Positions 1 to 6,105 are shown, counted from the first letter of the stretch. The stretch is 8,113 bases of DNA from Candidatus Bathyarchaeota archaeon (GCA_030613835.1 JAUWLH010000059.1:1-8113); one strand, 5' to 3'. Numbers and translations: made by a program. The notes: generated from the letters alone by a model not told the origin.

Positions 1-25
1 CCGTGTCGTTGGCTGGATATGGGGC

Positions 26-1147
26 TTACAGTAGCTCAAGGTACCCCTCGCCCATGAGGGGGGAGTAGTAGGGAACACCTGCTATAACATTGCCTCTCAC
101 GTACTTGACACTGGTTCCTTGCCAGAACCGGGGCAGCTCACCGTCCTCAACTCGCAGGACGTAATGATGTCTGACGCTCAACGGCTCGTCCGATCGCTGG
201 AAGCCATCAGGGGCCAGATACTGCACCAGGAACAGGTTCCCTCCGTAATCGCTCAAGTCAACCCCCTCCACCTCTACCTCGGGCACGTAGAGCCACGGGA
301 AGAAGGATCTGATATCGAAACGCAGTAATCGCCAGAGGAAGCTGAATAGTCCGGAGGGCAGCTCCCCCGAGGGAGGCTGGTCATAGTTAGAGAGGAAGAC
401 ATTGGACCCGACCATCGAGCCGTTCATCGTGTAGGTGAGCCTGTTCCACTCCCAGTCGCTGCCGCTTGAGTTTGCCCCCGGCGTAAGCTCCTGGTTCACC
501 GTGACATCGTACCAGTCATGCTCCGTGGACGTATCATCCACCTTCAACAACTCGACCCGGGTCTCCAGTACCCCGTACGGCTCCTGGTACTCCACCTCAG
601 TCCTGGTGCCCGCTAGAATTAGAGAGGAATCACCGTAACTCAGCGTCTCGTTGAGCCACTTGTAGACAGCCTGAAGATTTTTGGTCGTGAACTCATAGTC
701 CTTCACAATGATACTATGTTCTACAGTCTTTTCCCCAGATCTCTGGAGCCACACCCCAAAGGCAACGATGCTTGTCGTATTGTCAGTATCACCGGACAAC
801 GTCAGGGAGCCATTGTAGATCCTCTTGAATTGATCTGTGTCATTTCCAAAAAGGATGATGGGGGTGCCGTCTTTCAGGACACCCGCCCACCGGGTGGCGT
901 TGATATTATTCTTTGAATTGACGAGAAAAGCGGTCTCTCTGCCATCCTCGATAATACCTATGACACCAGCGTCTTCAGCACTCACATGCGCCAAAACGGG
1001 AACAGGAACCAAGATCATCATAACGAGTATCAGAGGTACTCCCTTTCTCCAAGACAAGGCAACCTGAACATTAGATTCCGTGTATTTAGGTTTGATACAA
1101 GTATCAACCCAGCTCAGGAAACGGGGCTTCGACCTGATCAAGGCCAA
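26..1147 (-). CDS. Exported or membrane-anchored surface protein of unknown function
   Basis: I do not recognise a family. The longest reading is 373 aa from a TTG start. One strongly hydrophobic stretch (residues 35-56, after WRKG and ending near VLAHVSA) looks like a signal peptide or N-terminal anchor. The rest is hydrophilic, contains no cysteine, and carries seven N-x-S/T sequons (for example NAT, NDT, NGS, NTT, NET, NSS), as expected of an archaeal S-layer-associated or secreted glycoprotein. There is no clear C-terminal membrane helix, although residues 263-292 are rich in aromatic and hydrophobic residues. The start is uncertain. TTG codons at 1147, 1141 and 1057 are all possible; the one at 1141 has GGGG six bases upstream, and the one at 1057 would give a normal signal-peptide n-region. 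The gene starts within about 3-10 bases of the end of the decayed SdpI-like gene and was probably co-transcribed with it. Translation is convincing; function is unknown. Confidence 0.75.
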   Translation of the reverse strand: MALIRSKPRFLSWVDTCIKPKYTESNVQVALSWRKGVPLILVMMILVPVPVLAHVSAEDAGVIGIIEDGRETAFLVNSKNNINATRWAGVLKDGTPIILFGNDTDQFKRIYNGSLTLSGDTDNTTSIVAFGVWLQRSGEKTVEHSIIVKDYEFTTKNLQAVYKWLNETLSYGDSSLILAGTRTEVEYQEPYGVLETRVELLKVDDTSTEHDWYDVTVNQELTPGANSSGSDWEWNRLTYTMNGSMVGSNVFLSNYDQPPSGELPSGLFSFLWRLLRFDIRSFFPWLYVPEVEVEGVDLSDYGGNLFLVQYLAPDGFQRSDEPLSVRHHYVLRVEDGELPRFWQGTSVKYVRGNVIAGVPYYSPLMGEGYLELL

Positions 1148-1150
1148 CCC

Positions 1151-1438
1151 CTAGCCCTGTTTCCGGTACTCGGTGTAGCTGAAGGCCACAAGGTACACGC
1201 TGGTGATTGAGATGGGCAACACCACACGCCAGATGTCGTACTCGGTAACCGGGATGCTCAACATGGCAATCACACTGCAGACCTTGAAAAGCAAGCCGGC
1301 CCTATCATGGGTGGACCGCCACACCTTCTCGCTACTGAAGGTCTAGGGTGTCATGATCCCGTAAAACCAGTTCATCTCTGCCTTGGCCAGGAAGTGGGCG
1401 AGCCCGATTCTTGATTCTGATTCCTTTTTGTCATCCAT
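1151..1438 (-). pseudogene. SdpI-like small membrane protein, interrupted by an amber stop
   Basis: From ATG at 1438 to TAG at 1151 one frame runs for 96 codons, broken only by a TAG at codon 32 (1343-1345). Around the break it reads NWFYGIMTP, stop, TFSSEKVWRSTHDRAG. This matches the hallmark of the SdpI/YhfL family, roughly GIRTPWT followed by EEVW.kTHR..G, with the stop exactly at the family's conserved Trp. One base (TGG to TAG) explains it. Two hydrophobic segments follow (about residues 48-62 and 71-87), ending in a YSY..Y-like FSYTEYRKQG, also typical. The family includes the Bacillus SdpI immunity/signalling protein, but many archaeal members have no known role. It is shorter than full SdpI (about 200 aa), keeping only the C-terminal conserved block and last two helices. 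TAG as a coding signal (pyrrolysine) is unlikely because Trp is expected there and TAG ends other genes here. A sequencing error is possible. Confidence 0.72.
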
Positions 1439-1464
1439 TTCGTTAATCAGTGTCCATTATTATT

Positions 1465-1477
1465 GAGATAAAAAACA
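1465..1477 (-). promoter_or_regulatory. Probable TATA box for the SdpI-like gene
   Basis: On the minus strand this reads TGTTTTTTATCTC, an AT-rich box about 30 bases ahead of the ATG at 1438. With the usual archaeal spacing of about 25 bases the transcript would begin only a few bases before the start codon and so be nearly leaderless. It lies back to back with the tRNA promoter. Position and composition only. Confidence 0.4.
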
Positions 1478-1496
1478 TTATTTGATTGCAATAGAC

Positions 1497-1508
1497 AAAA
1501 ATTTATTT
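1497..1508 (+). promoter_or_regulatory. Probable TATA box of the tRNA-Thr gene
   Basis: AAAAATTTATTT ends 27 bases before the mature tRNA 5' end. This fits an archaeal box A with a short or absent leader. Inferred from composition and spacing. Confidence 0.5.
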
Positions 1509-1534
1509 GCACGACCCTGTCTTAGATGGTGCAT

Positions 1535-1609
1535 GCCTTGGTAGCTCAGTGGTAGAGCGGCAGCCTTGTAAGCTGTTGGCCGCGGGTTCGACTCCCGCCC
1601 GAGGCTCCA
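1535..1609 (+). tRNA. tRNA-Thr (anticodon UGU), CCA encoded
   Basis: A complete cloverleaf can be drawn. The acceptor stem pairs 1535-1541 (GCCTTGG) with 1599-1605 (CCGAGGC), with one G-U pair. The D stem pairs GCTC 1544-1547 with GAGC 1555-1558 around an AGTGGTA loop. The anticodon stem is 1560-1564 with 1572-1576, loop CTTGTAA, giving anticodon TGT at 1567-1569. The variable loop is TGGCC, and the T arm is GCGGG-TTCGACT-CCCGC (1582-1598). The discriminator is U at 1606 and the CCA is genome-encoded (1607-1609). UGU reads ACA and other Thr codons by wobble. There is no intron. It is divergent from the SdpI-like gene and is followed by a T-rich stretch (1610-1622) that may serve as terminator. 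Confidence 0.97.
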
Positions 1610-1710
1610 TTTCTCATACATTTATCTCCGAATCATAGTATGTATTCTCAACCATTGGATTAAGCCAAACTATAACGTGACCATATGGGTTGATTATAAA
1701 CCGAGCCGCG

Positions 1711-2091
1711 TTACTTTTTCTTGGAAGCACCCTTCTTGACTGGCTTTTTCGCGTGAGTCTTGGCAGCGGCCTTCTTACGGCGCCTCCTCTTTTTTGGGGG
1801 CTCCTCCTCACAATCATGCTGGCGCCTCACATGCTGCTTCATGCCTATCTCGCTGTTGAAAGTCTTGCCACAAAAGGGACACGGCACAGCGATGGCCTCC
1901 AGCTCGATGTTCTTGCCCAGGAGGTCCTTCTTGAGCTGCTTGATGAGCTTCTCGCCCTCGGCGTAGCTCAGCTTCTTGCCTGTCTTTAGCCTGATTCCAA
2001 CGGTGAGTTTAAAGTTTCGGAACTCCTGTTCGTCCCTCTCCAAGCCAACCTCATTAACTGTGCCCAGCAATTTTGGATCATCTTGTGCCAT
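1711..2091 (-). CDS. Single C2H2 zinc-finger protein with lysine-rich tail
   Basis: The product is 126 aa and probably binds nucleic acid. Residues 1-69 form a small N-terminal domain I do not recognise, with a likely beta strand (FKLTVGIRL) and a charged helix (EGEKLIKQLKKDLL). Residues 71-92 are a classic C-x2-C-x12-H-x4-H finger (C71, C74, H87, H92) containing CPFCGKTF, the usual C2H2 core. Residues 100-126 form a tail with about 16 Lys/Arg in 27 positions plus Ala and Pro, like histone H1 or other disordered DNA-binding tails. I start it at the ATG at 2091 because GGTGA stands four bases upstream and the 18 upstream in-frame codons look non-coding and cover the promoter. A chromatin or transcription role is inference. 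It is a lone gene, convergent with the tRNA. Confidence 0.88.
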   Translation of the reverse strand: MAQDDPKLLGTVNEVGLERDEQEFRNFKLTVGIRLKTGKKLSYAEGEKLIKQLKKDLLGKNIELEAIAVPCPFCGKTFNSEIGMKQHVRRQHDCEEEPPKKRRRRKKAAAKTHAKKPVKKGASKKK

Positions 2092-2132
2092 TATTTCACC
2101 AGACAGGAATCTACAGGATTGAAGGGCTAAGG

Positions 2133-2143
2133 ACTTAAAAATC
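2133..2143 (-). promoter_or_regulatory. Probable TATA box of the zinc-finger gene
   Basis: On the minus strand this reads GATTTTTAAGT, centred about 46 bases before the ATG at 2091. Normal archaeal spacing would give a leader of about 20 bases containing the GGTGA ribosome site. Supports the downstream start. Confidence 0.45.
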
Positions 2144-2299
2144 AATCCCTGAAAAATGGATTGTCCCGAGAAGTGATTTAGGGGGTATTGTTATTTGGGA
2201 CAAACCAAAATCAAAGTATTATTGCCTGTTTTTGGTAATACCATGTGGCATCTTCATCGAAATTGTATTAAACTCATACAATAATCTGTTGGCGGTTTA
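2144..2299. other. AT-rich intergenic stretch with small inverted repeats
   Basis: No gene is visible. Two inverted repeats stand out. ATTGTAT and ATACAAT (2262-2282) match perfectly around a 7-base spacer. GTATTA and TAATAC (2216-2241) flank a T-rich centre, with two further G-C pairs inside. Either could be an operator or a weak hairpin related to the upstream region of the decayed cupin gene. Both are AT-rich and short enough to occur by chance. Confidence 0.35.
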
Positions 2300-2679
2300 A
2301 TAGAAAGGGGTTTCAAATTAGAGGAATGGAGATCATTCTTAAAGGTAGACACGGGCTACGCGACTGATGTTGACGGGAAGTGGGGCAGTTTCCTTGAGAC
2401 CCAGAAAGGAACATACAGAGTAACCATACTCACCCCTACGACCAGTTCACAGTCCTGCTAGGGGGCTCGACCATGGTGGTCAAGGAGATCGACGACCAGC
2501 TAATTGAATACCCTATAGCCGAGAACATTGTTCACGTGACACCGAAGGGAATAACCCACATCCTTGTGCCTCTAGATGACGCGATCCTCTACGAGTGGAG
2601 GCAGGGCCCTTTCGAGGCGGAGCCATGCCCCGGCGTATTCGAAGAATACACTAAAACAGGGAACGGGCCCTCTGATTAA
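2300..2679 (+). pseudogene. Small cupin-fold protein, frameshifted and without a start codon
   Basis: Two frames join into one cupin of about 126 residues. The first (about 2300-2423) encodes LEEWRSFLKVDTGY then KWGSFLETQKGTYRV. The second (from 2425) begins HTHPYDQF, a good cupin motif 1 (HxH...E/Q), and continues with TPKGITH (2539-2559), motif 2 (PxGxxH). Together they keep three metal-type histidines plus a Gln. Joining needs one extra base near 2415-2424, for example GTAACC restored to GTAAACC. The first frame has no ATG, GTG or TTG between the stop at 2282 and the shift; ATA at 2300 could be a decayed ATG. The open frame from ATG 2473 alone would lack motif 1 and half the barrel, so I do not call it a gene. 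Small cupins may be sugar-modifying, dioxygenase or sensory proteins; the substrate is unknown. It converges on the KITE gene, sharing TTAA at 2676-2679. Sequencing error at the shift cannot be excluded. Confidence 0.7.
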
Positions 2680-3254
2680 GTCGATTTCTTACCAAAACTG
2701 ACCACGAGGTCAACGAGCTTTTTTGCATCAATCTCGGCTCTTGCCCTCCAGTCAAGGTGCAGGATGCCCGAATCATCCTCGCCCAGATAACCCTGATGGA
2801 TGTACCTATCGATGTTAAGCTTGACCCTCCAGCCAGGTAGCTTCTCCTGCAGGATCCGCTCCACGTCCTGACGCGGGACCTTGCCCTGCTTGGAGATTAT
2901 ATAGGCCACCGAAACGGCTAGGCCAGCAATGTCATCGATACGCCAGCCAATGGTCTTGGCGGTCTTCTGGTCCACTGTGCCCCTCATGATGATGTAGTAC
3001 CTAGCGTCCTGCAGCTGGGCGTTTGTGGGTTCCACGATACCAGGCTCCTCCAGGACCCTAGTGACTTTGAGGTCAAGTGGCTGTAGCTGCTTGTCCAGTA
3101 CCTCGATGATGTTCTGCCAGTCGGCCCCCAGCTCCTTGCGGAGCTCCCAGCCGCGTACCCCGGGCAGCCTGTGGTGCGTGAAGAATAGTAGGTGGACCGC
3201 GTCTTTTAGCTTCCTCTGGTATACCTGCTCTGTCCTGCTCAATCGTTTCGCCAT
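2676..3254 (-). CDS. KITE-type tandem winged-helix subunit, Nse3/MAGE-like
   Basis: The product is 192 aa and is probably the kleisin-binding KITE subunit of the SMC complex encoded upstream. Two winged-helix units are visible. The first spans residues 12-92 (QRKLKDAVHLLFF through WELRKELG and the strand YYIIM). The second spans residues 104-174, with GLAVSVAYIISKQGKVP, helix RQDVERILQEKL, then IDRYIHQGYL and LHLDWRARAE. The second half resembles the end of the MAGE homology domain of eukaryotic Nse3, where a long helix, a 'v..e.v...L' helix, 'l...YL' and a WGPRA.aE motif appear in the same order. Bacterial ScpB and MukE are more distant KITE proteins. I chose the ATG at 3254 because GAGGAG lies eight bases upstream; a GTG at 3263 would add three residues. 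It overlaps the kleisin end by 16 bases, implying coupled translation. The fold is fairly secure; the Nse3/MAGE affinity comes from motif reading only. Confidence 0.8.
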   Translation of the reverse strand: MAKRLSRTEQVYQRKLKDAVHLLFFTHHRLPGVRGWELRKELGADWQNIIEVLDKQLQPLDLKVTRVLEEPGIVEPTNAQLQDARYYIIMRGTVDQKTAKTIGWRIDDIAGLAVSVAYIISKQGKVPRQDVERILQEKLPGWRVKLNIDRYIHQGYLGEDDSGILHLDWRARAEIDAKKLVDLVVSFGKKST

Positions 3255-4012
3255 AGTTTCCACTCCTCGTAATCTACCATCACAGGTAGGCTGACCTTCT
3301 GCTGACCCGGATCAGGCCGCTGCTCTACGTTGTGGATGATCTTGGTCTCCTCCATAATCCTATCCCAGTGGGCGTTTGCGTACCCGTACCCGACCATAAA
3401 GACAGTCAGGTAGGCCCTGTAGACGGTTACCTCGTAGGTCTCCGCCCCGATCCACTCCCAGTAATCGATGATGCCTCCCGGTCCGACGCGCTCCCCGAGC
3501 TCCTTCCAGAAGTCCTCGACAGTATCATTAAACCCTTCTCCGGGTATGAAGCCCATCTTTATAGCCTCGTCCATGCTGGCGTACTCGGTGTCCCGCTCCT
3601 CGACGAGACCGTCTTGCCACCTCTCATCGAAGGGGATGAGTCCCCCCCAGTAGCCTAGGCTTTCCGCGAGGGTCTTGGTGCTCATCTGCTCCATCTCCAT
3701 GAGGGGATGCCATGACCTGAGGAACGCGTTGGCTATGGCCCCTATGTCCATTGCCATGAGGCTCTGGCTTAGCATGAAAGGGTCCTTGTACAGCGTGGTT
3801 GACTGGTGCTCGATCCACTGGTTCTGCCTCTCAAGCACAAGGCTAAGCTCCTTGAGGGCCTGGGCGTCCAGGCAGAACTCCTGGACGTTCTTGATGTTTG
3901 GGTAGTTCTTCTTGATGACGCCGATCACGTAATCGAAATCGATATCAAAGGGCTCTATCTTGCCGCTCTGCACCATTCTGCACAGGTTGATGACGCTCTC
4001 AAGCTCGGACAT
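3239..4012 (-). CDS. ScpA-like kleisin subunit of the SMC complex
   Basis: The product is 257 aa. Residues 5-68 follow the ScpA N-terminal pattern: a first helix ending in 'l...GKIEPFDIDFDYVI', then a second helix 'VQEFCLDAQALKELSLVLERQ'. This matches the ScpA order of 'LI..gkiDi.dIpi..I', then 'fLv.Aa.Ll..Ks'. In kleisins this domain clamps the neck of one SMC. Residues 72-185 are an acidic, aromatic-rich linker that I do not recognise; in kleisins this region carries the KITE partner. Residues 190-225 (YEVTVYRAYLTVFMVGYGYANAHWDRIM) could be the start of a C-terminal winged helix that touches the SMC head, but this is weak. The start is firm: GGAGGAG (4017-4023) lies four bases from the ATG, inside the end of the smc gene, and the two genes are one base apart. 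The kleisin call rests on the N-terminal pattern and operon position. Confidence 0.7.
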   Translation of the reverse strand: MSELESVINLCRMVQSGKIEPFDIDFDYVIGVIKKNYPNIKNVQEFCLDAQALKELSLVLERQNQWIEHQSTTLYKDPFMLSQSLMAMDIGAIANAFLRSWHPLMEMEQMSTKTLAESLGYWGGLIPFDERWQDGLVEERDTEYASMDEAIKMGFIPGEGFNDTVEDFWKELGERVGPGGIIDYWEWIGAETYEVTVYRAYLTVFMVGYGYANAHWDRIMEETKIIHNVEQRPDPGQQKVSLPVMVDYEEWKLWRND

Positions 4013-4013
4013 C

Positions 4014-6068
4014 TTACTCCTCCACTAGCGTCGGGATCGAGACGGTCTCGGATTTATGTATCATGACGATGTGGACGTCCTGTCCCTTGAACGTGACCTG
4101 GCTGGGGGTGATGGCCATGTACTGATCGGTGGTACCATCCATGGTAGAGACGATAAAATCACTGACCACCTCCTTGTTCTGGGGGTCCATGTGGAGGTCG
4201 AACTCGTCCACCGCCCTGAAGGGGCTCAGGATGTTCTGCTGCAGCGCCAGTAGGAACGCCATAACGCTGCTGCTTCTCTCGCCCCCGCTGTGGGTGTAGG
4301 GGTCAAGTTTCTGGAGCGCTGCCCCATTGAAGCCGACGTAGATCTCCAGCCCTGCCTCCTCGATGTCATGATTGTTAGTGAGCCTGACCTCGCCTGATGC
4401 CTGGAGCTTTCTTAGGAGCTGCTTGTACCGTATGTTGACAGCGTCCAGCATGGATTCCGTCATCTCGCGCCATTTCCTCTGGCGTTCCTCGATCTCCTGT
4501 AGTATCCTGACCCTGTTGGCTCTGACCTCTTCGATGCGCTTCTGGATCTCCTTGTAGGTCTCGTTGTAGCTCTCGTACATCTCCTCGGCCTCGTCGGGGA
4601 TGTTCGCCATTCCCATGAGGATGCCCTGAGTCTTCCTGATCTCGTTGAGTATATCGTCGCCAGTCCTGCCGGTCTCGATCCTTTGGCCCCTGATGATCGC
4701 GTCTGCCTCAGAGTCCTTCAGGTCCCTGTTGGCCCTGTCTATCTCGCCCTGGAGCGCCTGGATCCTGCGGCTAAGTCTCTGCCTCCTGTCCTTCAGGAGC
4801 GCCAGTCTGATCCTGGCGTCGATGTACATGTCGTTTGCCTGCTCTATCTGCCTACGGACCGACTCCATCTCGTTGATGAGGCGCAGGCTCTCCTCCTCTG
4901 CCACCGACAGCTGGTTGGCGTAGGACTTTAGCCCTGTCTGGACCAGTATCCTCTGGTCCCCGAACTCCGTGCTCAGGCTAGTGTATGTCTCTGCCTGGGT
5001 TTCCTCTATCTGGGTGAAGAGACCGAAGTAATCGTCCAGCTTGGCGGGGCCGTCCTGGATCTGTGAAAGTAATGACTTGAAGCTTGACTCGAACCTCTGC
5101 CTCTGCTCCTGGCTGTTCTTGAGTATCCTGTCAAGCAGGGTGATCTGCTCTCTAGCCATATTGATGCTGTACTCGCTTACCCCGATGGCCCTCTCGGACT
5201 CTATCCTCTTCTCGATGATGTTGTTTCTGAGTGCACGCATCTCCCTCAGGGATGCCTCGGAGTCCATGATGCTCTTAGTGTTCCTGTCCATCTCGGCCTC
5301 TGCCTCGGACATATCCCTCTCGGTATCCTTGAGCTGGCTCATGAGCTTCTGGACCTGTGCCTCAAGCATCATGACCCGGCTCCACGCCATCTCCTGCTGG
5401 AGGAACACCTGCCTAGTCTGTAGCTGCTTCTTCTCCTGCAGCCTCTCGTTCTGCTCGCGCCAGTAGCTGAGTGTCTCCCTGGCCTGGTTCATCAGGCTAC
5501 CAAGGCTCTGCTCCTCGCTCAGGATACCGCTTAGCTTGCTCCTTGCCTCGATGACATCATCCCTAAACGTTTCGTAGCCCACCGCTGACTCCAGTATCTT
5601 GAGCCGCTCCTTCGGGTGGATGTTGGCGAACCTGGTGGGCATGGTCTGGTGCATGATGATGAGCATGTTGTTGGGGTCAAAACCAAATGTCTTGAGTAGG
5701 CTAACTACCTCGACTTTTGAGACGTTCCTCTGGTTGAGCTGGAAACCGTACTTGCCGTCCTTGCGGAGGGTCCTAGTGAGGGTGATGGCGTCCATGTTGT
5801 ACTGGGGGACGGGCCTGTAACCGTTCGCCTTCAGGCTGTTGTCCAGGCTCAGGGTTACCCTTGCGGACTCCGCACCCCACCTTATGAGGTCGCTTAGCTT
5901 TTTTGATCTCTCCGTGTAAGTGTCTCCGAGGGCGACGCAGATCCCGAGCAGGAGGCTGCTCTTCCCTGAGCCATTTGGCCCGCATACGACGTTCACTCCT
6001 TCCTTGAGGGGTATACGGGCGTACTCGTATGACATAAAGTTCTCTAGAATTACCTCTCTGATCAGCAT
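4014..6068 (-). CDS. Short SMC-family ATPase with Smc5/6-type head motifs
   Basis: The product is 684 aa, a chromosome-organising or repair ATPase expected to act as a dimer with the next two gene products. The N-terminal head (1-165) has 'VILENFMSYEYARI', Walker A GPNGSGKSS (30-38) and the Q-loop Gln at 141 (MHQ), then 'HPKERLKILESAVG'. Coiled coils span roughly 170-330 and 385-555. The C-terminal head has the signature SGGERSS (594-600), Walker B ending in AVDEFD (D621, E622) and the D-loop MDPQNKE. PFRAVDEFDLHMDP is much closer to Smc5 (PFRVVDE...MDP) and Smc6 (PFRC.DEFDVYMD) than to Smc1-4. QYMAITPSQ near 650-657 resembles the QYF.ITPK of Smc5, replacing the usual H-loop. Residues 331-384 break the coil but show no SMC hinge; only two cysteines exist, both in the N-terminal head, so there is no Rad50 zinc hook. 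GAGG lies seven bases before the ATG. It is half to two-thirds of normal SMC length, and is first in the operon. Confidence 0.92.
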   Translation of the reverse strand: MLIREVILENFMSYEYARIPLKEGVNVVCGPNGSGKSSLLLGICVALGDTYTERSKKLSDLIRWGAESARVTLSLDNSLKANGYRPVPQYNMDAITLTRTLRKDGKYGFQLNQRNVSKVEVVSLLKTFGFDPNNMLIIMHQTMPTRFANIHPKERLKILESAVGYETFRDDVIEARSKLSGILSEEQSLGSLMNQARETLSYWREQNERLQEKKQLQTRQVFLQQEMAWSRVMMLEAQVQKLMSQLKDTERDMSEAEAEMDRNTKSIMDSEASLREMRALRNNIIEKRIESERAIGVSEYSINMAREQITLLDRILKNSQEQRQRFESSFKSLLSQIQDGPAKLDDYFGLFTQIEETQAETYTSLSTEFGDQRILVQTGLKSYANQLSVAEEESLRLINEMESVRRQIEQANDMYIDARIRLALLKDRRQRLSRRIQALQGEIDRANRDLKDSEADAIIRGQRIETGRTGDDILNEIRKTQGILMGMANIPDEAEEMYESYNETYKEIQKRIEEVRANRVRILQEIEERQRKWREMTESMLDAVNIRYKQLLRKLQASGEVRLTNNHDIEEAGLEIYVGFNGAALQKLDPYTHSGGERSSSVMAFLLALQQNILSPFRAVDEFDLHMDPQNKEVVSDFIVSTMDGTTDQYMAITPSQVTFKGQDVHIVMIHKSETVSIPTLVEE
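4017..4023 (-). promoter_or_regulatory. Ribosome binding site of the kleisin gene, inside the smc 3' end
   Basis: On the minus strand this reads GGAGGAG, encoding the last smc codons and followed by TAA-G-ATG. A strong site within the upstream gene fixes the kleisin start and points to coupled translation of the two subunits. Confidence 0.8.
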
Positions 6069-6105
6069 CGGGTTTCCTCGGACTCTTTCAACTTAGATGA
6101 GACTC

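Noticed and set aside
1343..1345. Pyrrolysine or other meaningful readthrough at the TAG
   Set aside because: The family has Trp at this place and TAG ends both this frame and the dipeptidase gene, so a nonsense mutation or error is simpler.
1690..1989. 99-codon plus-strand open frame
   Set aside because: Its Leu-rich translation is the antisense of the lysine-rich tail and helix of the zinc-finger protein.
2400..2430. Programmed frameshift in the cupin gene
   Set aside because: There is no slippery heptamer of the X-XXY-YYZ type at the junction, and the missing start codon is a second lesion that favours decay.
2473..2679. Stand-alone 68-codon gene from ATG 2473 on the plus strand
   Set aside because: The same frame continues upstream into HTHPYDQF, cupin motif 1, and the fold needs that half, so it is the tail of a broken cupin gene.
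5041..5466. 141-codon plus-strand open frame
   Set aside because: It lies antisense to the smc coiled coil and is Ser/Leu/Cys-rich, a shadow of the biased coding on the other strand.
4014..6068. Rad50/SbcC or RecN identity for the ATPase
   Set aside because: No CxxC hook is present, the head motifs are of Smc5/6 type, and the adjoining kleisin and KITE genes are not expected with Rad50 or RecN.
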